Shown here: positions 16,739 to 27,137 of the stretch, piece after piece
How positions within the stretch are numbered: the first letter of the stretch is position 1
Layout of the letters: every line of letters starts with the position of its first letter
NCBI RefSeq assembly: GCF_003987215.1
Contig: NZ_PIPW01000001.1
Location: 806,001-870,000 of the forward strand
From: Pseudidiomarina halophila
GTDB lineage: Bacteria > Pseudomonadota > Gammaproteobacteria > Enterobacterales > Alteromonadaceae
Length of the DNA stretch: 64,000 nucleotides
Direction of reading: 5' to 3'
Notes under the pieces: generated by a model
The model's database searches: none
What the model saw: only the letters and a program-made list of their open reading frames with translations
What the model was told of the DNA's origin: nothing
Made by a program: the position numbers and the translations under genes

Positions 16739-19700
16739 ATGTTTCAGCGCATTATTCAGTTTGCTGTCGCCAATCGCCTGTTATTGGTATTGGCTTTATT
16801 CAGCATCAGCATTGCGTCATTTTTTATTATTCCCAAACTTAATCTGGATGCCTTTCCCGATGTTACCAACGTTCAGGTAACGGTAAATACGGAAGCACCC
16901 GGATTAGCAGCGACCGAAGTCGAGCAGCTGATTACCTATCCGATAGAGTCGGTGATGTATGCCCTGCCCGACGTCAAAGAAGTTCGGTCAATCTCAAAAA
17001 CAGGTTTATCGGGCATTACCGTGGTATTTGACGAGAGTGTCGATATCTACTTTGCCCGGCAACTGGTATTCGAGCGGCTGCAAGCGGCAAAGGAATTGAT
17101 TCCAGAGGGAGTCGGCACGCCCGAAATGGGCCCTAACTCTTCCGGTCTCGGCCAGGTTTATCAGTATCTGCTACTTGCCGAGCCGGGCTCTGATGTCAGT
17201 AGCATGGAGCTACGCAGTCTTAACGACTATGTGGTTAAACTGCTACTGATGCCCGTTGAGGGAATTACCGAAGTCTTGTCCTTTGGCGGTGAAGTTAAGC
17301 AATATCAGGTTAACCTCAATCCCGCCAAGCTGCTGTCTTACGACCTTACCCAGCAAGACGTCATGGGCGCGGTCAACAAGAATAACGGTAACGTTGGTGG
17401 TTGGTATATGCCCCGCGGTCAGGAGCAGTTGGTTATTCGCGGCACCGGCTGGCTGGAAAGCGGTAAAAAAGGTCTACAGCAGATACAACAAATACCGCTC
17501 AAAACCGTTGACGGCGTTTCCGTAACACTGGGCCAGGTTGCCGACGTCGAAATCGGCAGTGAAATTCGCCAGGGAGCGGTCTCAATGTCGCGTAAAGTCG
17601 ACGGCGAGGTCAACCAGCTGGGCGAAGTGGTGTCGGGTATTGTGCTCAAACGCATGGGCTCGAATACCAAAGCCACCATCGACGGTATTAAAAAGCGCAT
17701 TCCGCTTATTCAGCAAGCATTACCCGAGGGTGTCACCTTTGAGCCGTATTATGATCAGGCCGATTTAATACAAAAAGCCGTATCTACGGTCGCATATTCA
17801 CTGCTCATTGCCTTTGTCTTTATTATCGCAGTATTAGCACTGTTTTTGCTCAACATACGCGCTACTTTTTTAGTGTTACTGTCCATTCCCGTTTCTATCG
17901 CCATTGCCCTGATGGTAATGTCCGCGATGGGCATGTCAGCTAACCTGATGTCGCTGGGCGGGATTGCTGTTGCCATTGGTATGCTGGTCGACGGCTCCGT
18001 GGTGATGGTTGAAAACATCTTTAAGCACTTAAGTCGTCCGGATAGTGAACACCAAGGCGACGCCGAGCAACGCACAGAGCACCGCGACCCGGATCTTCAG
18101 GCAGCCAAACTCGATAGCCATGGTATCAAGCTGCGAGTTAAGGAAGCGGCTAACGAAGTGGCACGACCGGTATTCTTTGCCGCCATGATTATCTTGGTGG
18201 TCTTTATGCCACTGTTTAGTTTTCAGGGTGTTGAAGCTAAATTATTTGAGCCCATGGCGATCAGTATTATGTTGGCCATTATCTCCGCGGTTTTTGTGGC
18301 CATTATGGTTGTCCCGGCATTAGCCAGTTACTTTTTCAGTCGGGGTATTAAGCCTCGTGAAAATAAACTGCTTAAACCACTAGATAATGGTTATAAAAGA
18401 CTATTATCGGTGGCGTTACGCAGTAAAAAGGCTGTTATTACCCTGGCCGGTGTGCTGTTTGTCGGCGCTTTGGTGTTAGTGCCTCGTCTCGGCACAGAAT
18501 TTGCGCCCGAATTGGAAGAAGGCACGATTAATATTCGCGTGACATTAGCCCCCTCCTCTAACCTTGAAACGGCCTTAGAGGTGGCTCCGAAGCTTGAAAA
18601 AATCCTGATGTCGTTCCCGGAAACCACCTACGCACTCAGCCGCATTGGACGAGCTGAAGTGGGTGGTGATCCAGAGCCTATCAGCAACATCGAGATATAC
18701 GTGGGTCTCAAGCCGCAGTCTGAATGGACAACAGCATCGGATCGCTACGCCTTACAAGAAAAAATGGAGGCAAAACTCGATGCTCACCCAGGCTTGTTGT
18801 TTAATTTTTCACAACCTATCGCAACACGGGTTGATGAACTGCTCTCAGGTGTAAAATCGCAGCTAGCCATCAAACTATTTGGACCCGAGCTTGACGTGTT
18901 GGCCCGTAAAGGCCAGGAAATAGAAAGTGCCGTCAAGCAAGTTGACGGGGCCGTTGCAGTAGCGATGGAGCAAATAAAAGGTGAAGCACAACTCGTGGTT
19001 TCGCCGAAACGCCAACAACTCTCACGCTACGGCTTAAATGTCTCCGATGTACTGAGCGTTGTCGACAATGGCTTGGGTGGCGCTTCGGCAGGCCAGATCA
19101 TTCGCGGTAATGAGCGCTATGATATTTACGTGCGGCTGGCCAAGCAATTCCGCGATACGCCGGAGTCTATTCGCTCGTTACGCTTGTTAACTCCTTCGGG
19201 AGCCTGGGTAACCGTAGGCGAAGTCGCCCACGTCGCAATTGAATCAGGACCACCGCAAATCCGTCGTGATGACGTACAGCGTCGCGTTGTGATTCAATCG
19301 AACGTTCAGGGTCGTGACATGGGTAGCGTGGTTGCCGATATTAGGAAGGCGATTGACGAGAAGGTGGATTTACCAACCGGTTACTCAGTCGACATTGGTG
19401 GCCAGTTCGAAAGTCAACAACGAGCACAGGAGCGCTTGTCCATTGTCGTTCCCATATCGCTGGCACTCATCGCCCTGCTGCTTTATTTTGCTTTCGGCAC
19501 CATGGGTCAAGCCATGTTGATTTTGGTGAATGTACCATTGGCAGTCATCGGCGGTATTGTGGCACTCTATGTGTCAGGACAGTACTTATCGGTGCCCAGC
19601 GCCGTGGGTTTCATCACACTGTTTGGTGTGGCGGTACTAAACGGTGTGGTTCTGGTCGAGAGTATTAACCAGAGAATAACCGATGGGCATGCGGTTAATG

Positions 19701-19936
19701 ATGCCGTGTTTGATGGCGCGTGGTCGCGACTACGCCCGGTATTAATGACAGCAATAACCTCAGCGTTAGGACTCATTCCCATGCTGTTTGCAACCGGTGC
19801 AGGGGCTGAAATTCAACGCCCACTGGCTACCGTCATTGTTGGTGGTTTGGTATCAGCTACTCTGCTGACATTGGTTATCTTACCCGTGCTCTATCCTTGG
19901 TTTTCGAAACAAAAAATTAAGGATCTGAGCCGTTAG
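16739..19936 (+). CDS. czcA: Heavy-metal RND efflux pump, CzcA family
   Basis: A 1065-aa inner-membrane RND proton/metal antiporter of the HME class, with 12 expected membrane segments and two large periplasmic loops. The fourth membrane helix reads AIGMLVDGSVVMVEN, keeping the central Asp and Glu but lacking the first Asp of the canonical Zn/Co/Cd signature DFGIIVDGAVVIVEN. A charged stretch (DSEHQGDAEQRTEHRDPD) sits in the loop after that helix. The CDF exporter downstream suggests zinc/cobalt/cadmium, but the motif leaves other metals open. A terminator hairpin follows 15 bp after the stop. Confidence 0.9.
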   Translation: MFQRIIQFAVANRLLLVLALFSISIASFFIIPKLNLDAFPDVTNVQVTVNTEAPGLAATEVEQLITYPIESVMYALPDVKEVRSISKTGLSGITVVFDESVDIYFARQLVFERLQAAKELIPEGVGTPEMGPNSSGLGQVYQYLLLAEPGSDVSSMELRSLNDYVVKLLLMPVEGITEVLSFGGEVKQYQVNLNPAKLLSYDLTQQDVMGAVNKNNGNVGGWYMPRGQEQLVIRGTGWLESGKKGLQQIQQIPLKTVDGVSVTLGQVADVEIGSEIRQGAVSMSRKVDGEVNQLGEVVSGIVLKRMGSNTKATIDGIKKRIPLIQQALPEGVTFEPYYDQADLIQKAVSTVAYSLLIAFVFIIAVLALFLLNIRATFLVLLSIPVSIAIALMVMSAMGMSANLMSLGGIAVAIGMLVDGSVVMVENIFKHLSRPDSEHQGDAEQRTEHRDPDLQAAKLDSHGIKLRVKEAANEVARPVFFAAMIILVVFMPLFSFQGVEAKLFEPMAISIMLAIISAVFVAIMVVPALASYFFSRGIKPRENKLLKPLDNGYKRLLSVALRSKKAVITLAGVLFVGALVLVPRLGTEFAPELEEGTINIRVTLAPSSNLETALEVAPKLEKILMSFPETTYALSRIGRAEVGGDPEPISNIEIYVGLKPQSEWTTASDRYALQEKMEAKLDAHPGLLFNFSQPIATRVDELLSGVKSQLAIKLFGPELDVLARKGQEIESAVKQVDGAVAVAMEQIKGEAQLVVSPKRQQLSRYGLNVSDVLSVVDNGLGGASAGQIIRGNERYDIYVRLAKQFRDTPESIRSLRLLTPSGAWVTVGEVAHVAIESGPPQIRRDDVQRRVVIQSNVQGRDMGSVVADIRKAIDEKVDLPTGYSVDIGGQFESQQRAQERLSIVVPISLALIALLLYFAFGTMGQAMLILVNVPLAVIGGIVALYVSGQYLSVPSAVGFITLFGVAVLNGVVLVESINQRITDGHAVNDAVFDGAWSRLRPVLMTAITSALGLIPMLFATGAGAEIQRPLATVIVGGLVSATLLTLVILPVLYPWFSKQKIKDLSR

Positions 19937-19951
19937 GGTTCAATAGCATTT

Positions 19952-19979
19952 AAGGGGGCGGTTATTGTCGCCCCCTTTT
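19952..19979 (+). terminator. Terminator or attenuator between czcA and the CDF gene
   Basis: A stem of AAGGGGGCG against CGCCCCCTT with an 8-nt loop, then TT. It lies 15 bp after czcA and 20 bp before the next start, so it would lower but need not abolish read-through. Confidence 0.8.
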
Positions 19980-19998
19980 ATTAAAAGAGGAACGTATT

Positions 19999-20886
19999 AT
20001 GGGACATCACCATAACCATGATCACTCAAAGGACATGCCGTCCAACCGATTAGGTTGGGCATTCCTGCTTAACTTTGTTTTTACCATTATTGAGTTCATT
20101 GGTGGTTTTCTTACCAACAGTACCGCCATTTTAGCTGATGCCGTTCATGATCTTGGCGATAGCCTGTCGTTAGGTCTCGCGTGGATACTAAATAAACTTG
20201 GCAAAAAACAGGCTAACCAACACTTTACCTACGGTTATAAAAGACTGAATCTTGCCGGTGCATTTATTAATGCCGTTGTGTTAATCGCAGGCTCTGCCTG
20301 GGTACTTGTGGAAGCAATTCCCAGACTCTGGAACCCTCAGATGCCCGTCGCTGATGGCATGATTGCTTTAGCCGTCGTTGGCATTACAGTTAATGGATTT
20401 GCTGCTTACAAATTGTCAGAGGGCAAAACGTTAAACGAACGCGTTATTAACTGGCACTTGCTGGAGGATGTTCTCGGCTGGGTCGCTGTACTTATCGTTG
20501 GTATTGTTTTGCTGTTTGTGGATTGGCCAATTCTCGATCCGCTACTGTCGATTGGTTTTACTCTATTTATTTTAGTGAATGTGCTGCGCAACCTGTGGGC
20601 AACGCTGAAACTCTTCATACAAGCAACTCCGGACAAAGAAACCTACAGACAAGTCGCTGACACTTTGCTGGAGCTACCTCATGTTGCTGACCTACACCAT
20701 CTGCATTTTTGGTCACTAGATGGCGAGGAGCATGTATTAACCGTTCATTTGGTGTTATCTAAAAACCTTGATATCGAGGCCCGTAGCGATTTAAAACAGC
20801 GCATCGATGACGTCCTTGCGCCCTATGCTTTAAGCCATACAACGGTAGAACTAGAAGATCCTGATGAAGCCTGTAGGGACAACTGA
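19999..20886 (+). CDS. czcD: Cation diffusion facilitator, CzcD/ZitB-like
   Basis: A 295-aa CDF exporter moving Zn2+ (and often Cd2+/Co2+) from cytoplasm to periplasm in exchange for protons. The N-terminus is His-rich ([11 protein letters not shown]). The metal site residues are in DAVHDLGD (helix 2) and HLLEDVLGW (helix 5), the H/D pairs of zinc-type members. The cytoplasmic domain contains [25 protein letters not shown] precedes the ATG. Its exported metal would feed the CzcCBA pump. Confidence 0.92.
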
Positions 20887-20888
20887 TA

Positions 20889-21224
20889 ATGAGTGCATTA
20901 TTTTTAATGAAAACATTGGGCTTATTTATTGCCACCGCAATTGCTGAAATTGTCGGATGCTATTTACCCTACCTATGGCTCAAAGAGGGCCATTCGGTTT
21001 GGTTGCTCATTCCGGCGGCAGTGAGCTTAGCCTTATTTGCTTACTTGTTAACACTTCATCCGGCGGAAAGCGGGCGGGTCTACGCAGCTTATGGTGGTAT
21101 TTACGTGTTAACTGCCATAGTCTGGCTGCGAATTGTCGATAAATCGCCACTATCCAATTTCGACCTGATTGGCACGGCGTTTGTGCTAACCGGTATGGGG
21201 ATTCTTGTGTATGGCTGGCGTTAG
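20889..21224 (+). CDS. YnfA/UPF0060-family small membrane protein
   Basis: A 111-aa protein with four hydrophobic segments and the family features [19 protein letters not shown] and [12 protein letters not shown]. It starts 3 bp after the CDF gene. The family is structurally related to small multidrug resistance transporters and often sits in metal-resistance clusters; its substrate here is unknown. Confidence 0.85.
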
Positions 21225-21275
21225 CTATAAAGCAATTCAGTTAAAGAACTCCGCTCAAAAGTTTTACTACACAGA

Positions 21276-21719
21276 CTAACGCACCTTATGTTTGTCCGTG
21301 GTAGCGTCCTCAACCCCGTCATTAAGCGAGGCCATCAGTGGACAATAGACATCTCCGTGTCCGGCGCTGCATTTTTGCACCAGCTCATTCAACGCTCGTT
21401 CAATTTGCTGTAAGTGCGATATCTTTCGACGAACACTGGTGAGCTTTTGCTCCCCAAGCTCCCGTGCCTCATCGCAATGAGCGCCATCTTGCAGAGTTAA
21501 TAGCTCACCAATTTCATCCAGACTAAATCCAAGCCATTGAGACGCGCGAATAAAATGAAGCCGAGCAAGCGCTTGTTCGTCGTAATGTCGGATCCCCCCA
21601 TACGGCTTTTCCGGCTCGCTCATTAGCCCTCGGCGCTGATAATAGCGCACCGTTTCCACGCCCACGCCGGCTGTTTTGGCCAGCGTGCCAATTGTCATTA
21701 CGTTGCGTTTTTTTAACAT
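21276..21719 (-). CDS. merR: Mercury-responsive regulator MerR
   Basis: A 147-aa MerR-family activator. The N-terminal winged HTH (MTIGTLAKTAGVGVETVRYY) is followed by a dimerisation helix and the three Hg(II)-binding cysteines in GAHCDEA, VQKCSAG and VYCPLM, the pattern separating true MerR from zinc or copper relatives. The ATG at 21719 is chosen because GGAAG sits 8 nt upstream; a longer reading to 21761 would run across the mer operator. Divergent from merTPA. Confidence 0.93.
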   Translation of the reverse strand: MLKKRNVMTIGTLAKTAGVGVETVRYYQRRGLMSEPEKPYGGIRHYDEQALARLHFIRASQWLGFSLDEIGELLTLQDGAHCDEARELGEQKLTSVRRKISHLQQIERALNELVQKCSAGHGDVYCPLMASLNDGVEDATTDKHKVR

Positions 21720-21724
21720 AGCTA

Positions 21725-21755
21725 TTGCTTCCGTAGTGAGGTACGGGTTTAAGAT
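21725..21755 (+). promoter_or_regulatory. mer operator/promoter
   Basis: The -35 TTGCTT (21725-21730) and -10 TAAGAT (21750-21755) are 19 bp apart, the lengthened spacer that MerR untwists on binding Hg(II). Inside it CCGTA (21731-21735) and TACGG (21742-21746) form the MerR dyad. It drives merTPA and overlaps the merR leader. Confidence 0.9.
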
Positions 21756-21793
21756 TAACACATTAAAGCAAAATGCCCGAAGGAGTTACTCTT

Positions 21794-22144
21794 ATGTCAA
21801 ATTCAAAATCTGGTCGGGGCTCTCTTCTCGCGGGAGGGATCGCAGCGACTCTGGCATCTGCGTGTTGTCTGGGTCCCCTCATATTACTTGCACTCGGTGT
21901 ATCCGGGGCCTGGATTGGGAGCCTCACAGCACTTGAGCCTTATCGACCCATTTTTATTACCATTGCATTGATTGCCATATTCTTTGCCTGGCGTCGAATA
22001 TACCGGCGTGCTGATGACTGCAACCCTGATAACACCTGCGCAACGCCAAATGCTCGTAAGAGCTACAAAGTGATGTTTTGGCTCGTTGCGGTGCTTACTT
22101 TAACAGCATTGGCTTACCCCTATGTTGTTCCTTTGTTTTACTAG
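21794..22144 (+). CDS. merT: Mercuric ion transporter MerT
   Basis: A 116-aa inner-membrane protein importing Hg(II) for reduction. The vicinal cysteine pair is in the first membrane helix (ASACCLGPL). A second pair lies in the cytoplasmic loop (DDCNPDNTCA), and three hydrophobic helices are visible. The ATG at 21794 with AAGGAG upstream is preferred over one at 21773. Confidence 0.94.
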   Translation: MSNSKSGRGSLLAGGIAATLASACCLGPLILLALGVSGAWIGSLTALEPYRPIFITIALIAIFFAWRRIYRRADDCNPDNTCATPNARKSYKVMFWLVAVLTLTALAYPYVVPLFY

Positions 22145-22157
22145 GAGGCAATACACG

Positions 22158-23916
<1,759 letters not shown>

Positions 23917-24141
23917 GACAATTGATAGGGAGAAGACAAGACCAACGGCAGATCAATAAGCAGTAAAAGTACGCTTGAGAAGGGTTCGCAACTACGAGCT
24001 GCTGGCTCCTACCAAGAGCAGTAGTACATTTATAAAACAAAAGATACGGGTTCATTGCATGCAATACATCGTGAAACATTGAGAATTTTCAGACTGTTCG
24101 CGAGCAAGTACCGTCAGTAAGGCTCGGGCACCTAAATTTGT
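23917..24141. other. Non-coding stretch after merA
   Basis: 225 bp with frequent stops in all frames and no recognisable gene. No terminator hairpin with a U-tract was seen after merA. It probably belongs to decayed cargo. Confidence 0.5.
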
Positions 24142-24291
24142 ACCATTGACGACGATGTTATTCACATTGATGATTTATTTCTTAATGAAGCGCACCGCTA
24201 ATACGGAATTGGCAGTGGCCTGGTAGAGACACTGCTCAATACTAGACTCCGAAAATTTTACGAGAAGTTCGGTCTCTACTTCGATGAATAA
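24142..24291 (+). pseudogene. Remnant of a GNAT acetyltransferase
   Basis: One frame reads VIHIDDLFLNEAHR, a stop, then YGIGSGLVETLL and, shortly after, FYEKFGLYFDE. The first resembles the strand before the acetyl-CoA loop, the second the Q/R-x-x-G-x-G/A loop, and the last the family's typical C-terminal strand. An in-frame stop and a missing middle show a dead gene. Confidence 0.55.
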
Positions 24292-24477
24292 CCCGACGAC
24301 CGTGGGCAACAGCCATTTAGATTGCATTTAGTTGACGCCGTAGAGCACTAGAGCAGAAAGCTTCGGCCGCTATCAGCGCAAGATACCTTAGATGTCCTGG
24401 ATCCATTCTATCCAATCTGGTTACTTTCCAACAGGACACACGATTAAGTTAAAAATCCACAATTATCAATTGAGTAG
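24292..24477. other. Non-coding stretch between two gene remnants
   Basis: No intact gene. A short open stretch (about 24359-24450) reads LRPLSAQDTLDVLDPFYPIW and might be another fragment, but it matches nothing I recognise. Confidence 0.35.
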
Positions 24478-24877
24478 ACTAGGTTTGGCGATTTCTGTAT
24501 AAATCCCGGCTTACCCTCTATTTCATTATCTTTACGGACTGGTGCTATAAAGTCTTATTTTGTTTTTGGTTGCTCAATAATTGAGGGGATTTTGGCAAGT
24601 CGGGGAGAACTTTTAGCCGTATCAAAGGCAGCTATCTAAGAAGTCATTTGGTAAATTGTTGACAGCTTGGTCAACCGATGGTGTTCCGCGTGAAGAGATT
24701 GCAGCTATATGGGATGGCTTGAATTTGCTGCTTGAGTACAGAAATTTTATACACGTAGGGAAGGCCGTACGAAACGAAAATGCATACTGGCAAAACATTC
24801 TTAATAGGGAGCCAGAACTGATTTCCGCAGTCGATCGATGCCTAGAGTATTTGTCTGATTGCTGCAATGGATTATAG
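24478..24877 (+). pseudogene. Frameshifted small gene of unknown function
   Basis: Two adjacent frames read as one protein. The first (from 24478) gives SYFVFGCSIIEGILASRGEL and ends at a stop after 24630. The second, open from 24617, continues YQRQLSKKSFGKLLTAWSTD and ends CLEYLSDCCNGL at 24877. A single indel near 24605-24620 would restore a protein of about 130 aa. A start inside the second frame (TTG 24656) could give a 73-aa product, but it lacks a good ribosome binding site. Family not recognised. Confidence 0.5.
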
Positions 24878-25365
24878 CCAACTTTTCCGCAAACCCCTTT
24901 CCAACTTGATGGCAGTAGTTTACTGTTGAAGCTTAGACAAAGGCCGGGGTACTTTAGGTCATTCGCATTCTCTTAGAGATTAAGTTTGATGATGGCAGGT
25001 CTGCTAACAGGCGCTGTTATAACGCCCTTACAAGACAAGAAAAACCGTGAATAATATCTCCTGCACCAAAATACTCAACCGTTAAACAGTTGAAGGTGGG
25101 AAACATCCTCAACCGTTCAACGGAGGATCTGAGTAATGAAATGTAACATTTTGACGCTTTTGCACTTGTATCAAAAGGGTTCTTTTTTGCTCAAATAGAG
25201 CCTGATTTTGTGATACATTAGAGGGCAGTTACAAATTATGTTGCTATGTAAGTAAAGAGTGAGTGTAGTGAGCTATAGTCGGCGGGATTCAGAACCGACC
25301 CACCCACCCAGCTGTTACATAAAAACTAACTACATAGCAAAATCTAATAATAAGGCGCTAATTTA
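24878..25365. other. Island right end and nrdB upstream region
   Basis: 488 bp without a gene. It contains a repeated CTCAACCGTT (25075 and 25109) with small hairpins, the right-end TGTAAC/GTTACA motifs, and a 10-bp inverted repeat closer to nrdB. No strong sigma70 promoter for nrdB was identified, and no NrdR box comparable to those upstream of nrdA was seen here. Confidence 0.5.
25142..25340 (+). repeat. Right-end recombination-site-like repeats of the island
   Basis: TGTAAC at 25142 (direct) and GTTACA at 25228 and 25314 (inverted) mirror the three copies at the left end. The segment 25142-25160 matches 5492-5510 in 16 of 19 positions and 25142-25150 equals 5376-5384 exactly. A perfect 10-bp inverted repeat TTGCTATGTA/TACATAGCAA (25241-25250/25331-25340) lies in the same stretch. 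Confidence 0.5.
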
Positions 25366-26496
25366 ATGAGTTATTCAACCTTTAATAAGAACCAGATTAA
25401 TCCGTTGCAGGAACCGATGTTCTTCGGAAATTCGGTCAACGTAGCGCGGTATGATCAGCAAAAACATAGTATTTTTGAAAAGCTCATCGAGAAACAAATC
25501 AGCTTTTTCTGGCGCCCGGAAGAGATTGATGTCAGTCGCGATCGCGTTGACTTTCAAAACCTAACCGAAAGCGAAAAACATATTTTTATCTCGAATCTGA
25601 AATACCAGACGTTGCTGGACTCGGTACAGGGACGCAGTCCGAATATCGCCCTGCTCCCGATCGTTTCCATTCCTGAATTGGAGACCTGGATAGAAACATG
25701 GTCATTCTTTGAGACCATTCATTCGCGCTCGTATACCCACATTTTGCGTAACCTGTTTACCGACCCAAGCCAGGTTTTTGAAGACATCGTCATTAATGAA
25801 GAAATTCAGAAGCGGGCTAATGATATTTCGCAATACTATGACGACCTGATATTTTACACCCAGCTTTGGCAAACCCATGGTGAGGGTGATATCGAAATTG
25901 ATGGTGAGGTTCATCACGTCTCCATGCGCGAGCTCAAAAAGAAGCTGTTTCTGTGTATCAACTCTGTGAACGCCCTTGAAGCCATCCGCTTCTATGTCAG
26001 TTTCGCCTGTACTTTCGCCTTCGCTGAGCGTGATTTAATGGAAGGTAACTCGAAGATCATTCGTTTGATCGCGCGCGATGAAAACTTACATTTAGTCTCG
26101 ACGCAGAACATCTTGAATCTGTGGCAATACGGTCAGGACGACCCAGAAATGAAGGAAATTGCCGAAGAGCTTCGTGATGAAGCCCTGGCGATATTCATGA
26201 AAGCGGTTGAACAAGAGAAAGAATGGGCGCATTACCTGTTTCAGCACGGCTCAATGATTGGTCTCAACGAAGAGATCCTGTGCCAGTATGTTGAATACAT
26301 CGCCAACATGCGCATGGAAGCTATAGGTTTTGATGCGCCGTTTAAACAGCGCAATAATCCATTACCCTGGATGAACAAATATTTAGTCTCGGATAACGTT
26401 CAGGTTGCACCACAGGAAGCGGAGATTTCGTCTTACCTGGTCGGCCAAATCGATAGCTCGGTGAGCGCATCGGATTTAGGGGATTTTGAGCTGTAA
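25366..26496 (+). CDS. nrdB: Class Ia ribonucleotide reductase, small (radical) subunit
   Basis: A 376-aa di-iron/tyrosyl-radical subunit that activates NrdA. The family features [25 protein letters not shown] and IARDENLHL supply iron ligands (Glu, His). The C-terminal tail ending [10 protein letters not shown] is the NrdA-docking peptide. It is intact despite separation from nrdA by the island. yfaE follows after 5 bp. Confidence 0.97.
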   Translation: MSYSTFNKNQINPLQEPMFFGNSVNVARYDQQKHSIFEKLIEKQISFFWRPEEIDVSRDRVDFQNLTESEKHIFISNLKYQTLLDSVQGRSPNIALLPIVSIPELETWIETWSFFETIHSRSYTHILRNLFTDPSQVFEDIVINEEIQKRANDISQYYDDLIFYTQLWQTHGEGDIEIDGEVHHVSMRELKKKLFLCINSVNALEAIRFYVSFACTFAFAERDLMEGNSKIIRLIARDENLHLVSTQNILNLWQYGQDDPEMKEIAEELRDEALAIFMKAVEQEKEWAHYLFQHGSMIGLNEEILCQYVEYIANMRMEAIGFDAPFKQRNNPLPWMNKYLVSDNVQVAPQEAEISSYLVGQIDSSVSASDLGDFEL

Positions 26497-26501
26497 CTGC
26501 C

Positions 26502-26765
26502 ATGAGCACCACCTTTAAAGTACGCGTCAACGGTCAGCATGAGCTGACCGTTGATCCATCCGAGGGCTCTTCTTTGCTCGAAGCGATGGAAGCAGCTGGC
26601 ATCGAAACACGCTACCACTGCCGTGACGGTTTTTGCGGCGCCTGTCGCACACAAGTTACCAGCGGCACCATTGCCTACATCAACGAACCCCTCGCTATCG
26701 TTCGCCCGGGCGACTGTCTGGCGTGCTGTTGCGTACCCACCTCAGATTTAGAAATTGACCACTAA
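26502..26765 (+). CDS. yfaE: 2Fe-2S ferredoxin YfaE
   Basis: An 87-aa plant-type ferredoxin with the cluster ligands in CRDGFCGACRTQV and CLACC. In E. coli YfaE maintains the di-iron centre of NrdB, and here it keeps that place directly behind nrdB. Confidence 0.93.
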   Translation: MSTTFKVRVNGQHELTVDPSEGSSLLEAMEAAGIETRYHCRDGFCGACRTQVTSGTIAYINEPLAIVRPGDCLACCCVPTSDLEIDH

Positions 26766-26870
26766 TCGATTAAACCGATACCGGCAATAGATCGAGATCA
26801 TTGGCGATCACCAGCCATTTCAGGCAGAATACGCCACATAGTATGTAGTTTAAAAATTGTGGGAGTAAGT

Positions 26871-27137
26871 ATGTTTACAGTAATTTTTGGTCGCCCTGGT
26901 TGTCCGTTTTGTGTCCGCGCCAAGCAAATCGCAGAGAAATTGGTCGAAGATCGTGACGACTTCGAGTTTCGTTACATCGACATGCACGCAGAAGGGATCA
27001 GCAAAGCTGATCTTGAAAAAACCGTAGGCGCGCCGGTACTAACAGTGCCGCAGATTTTCATCGATGAAAAACACATTGGTGGCTGCACAGAGTTTGAAGC
27101 TTACGCACGAGAAAACTTAGACTTGTACGCTGCCTAA
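26871..27137 (+). CDS. grxA: Glutaredoxin 1
   Basis: An 88-aa glutaredoxin with the dithiol site GCPFCVRAKQ and the TVPQIF cis-proline motif. It can re-reduce the C-terminal cysteines of NrdA, so it belongs functionally with nrdB and yfaE. The ATG at 26871 is preferred over a GTG at 26859. Its stop overlaps the end of the convergent hrpA by 4 bp. Confidence 0.93.
   Translation: MFTVIFGRPGCPFCVRAKQIAEKLVEDRDDFEFRYIDMHAEGISKADLEKTVGAPVLTVPQIFIDEKHIGGCTEFEAYARENLDLYAA

Noticed and set aside
24995-25045. A possible integron attC-like site (CTAACAGGCG ... CGCCCTTAC)
   Set aside because: It lacks convincing paired core sites and sufficient arm symmetry, and no integron integrase is present.
25270-25310. 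A tRNA 3'-end-like remnant (GGCGGGATTCAGAACCGACC)
   Set aside because: The T-arm stem does not pair properly and no acceptor or anticodon arm is present; only a GTCGG/CCGAC hairpin is supported.
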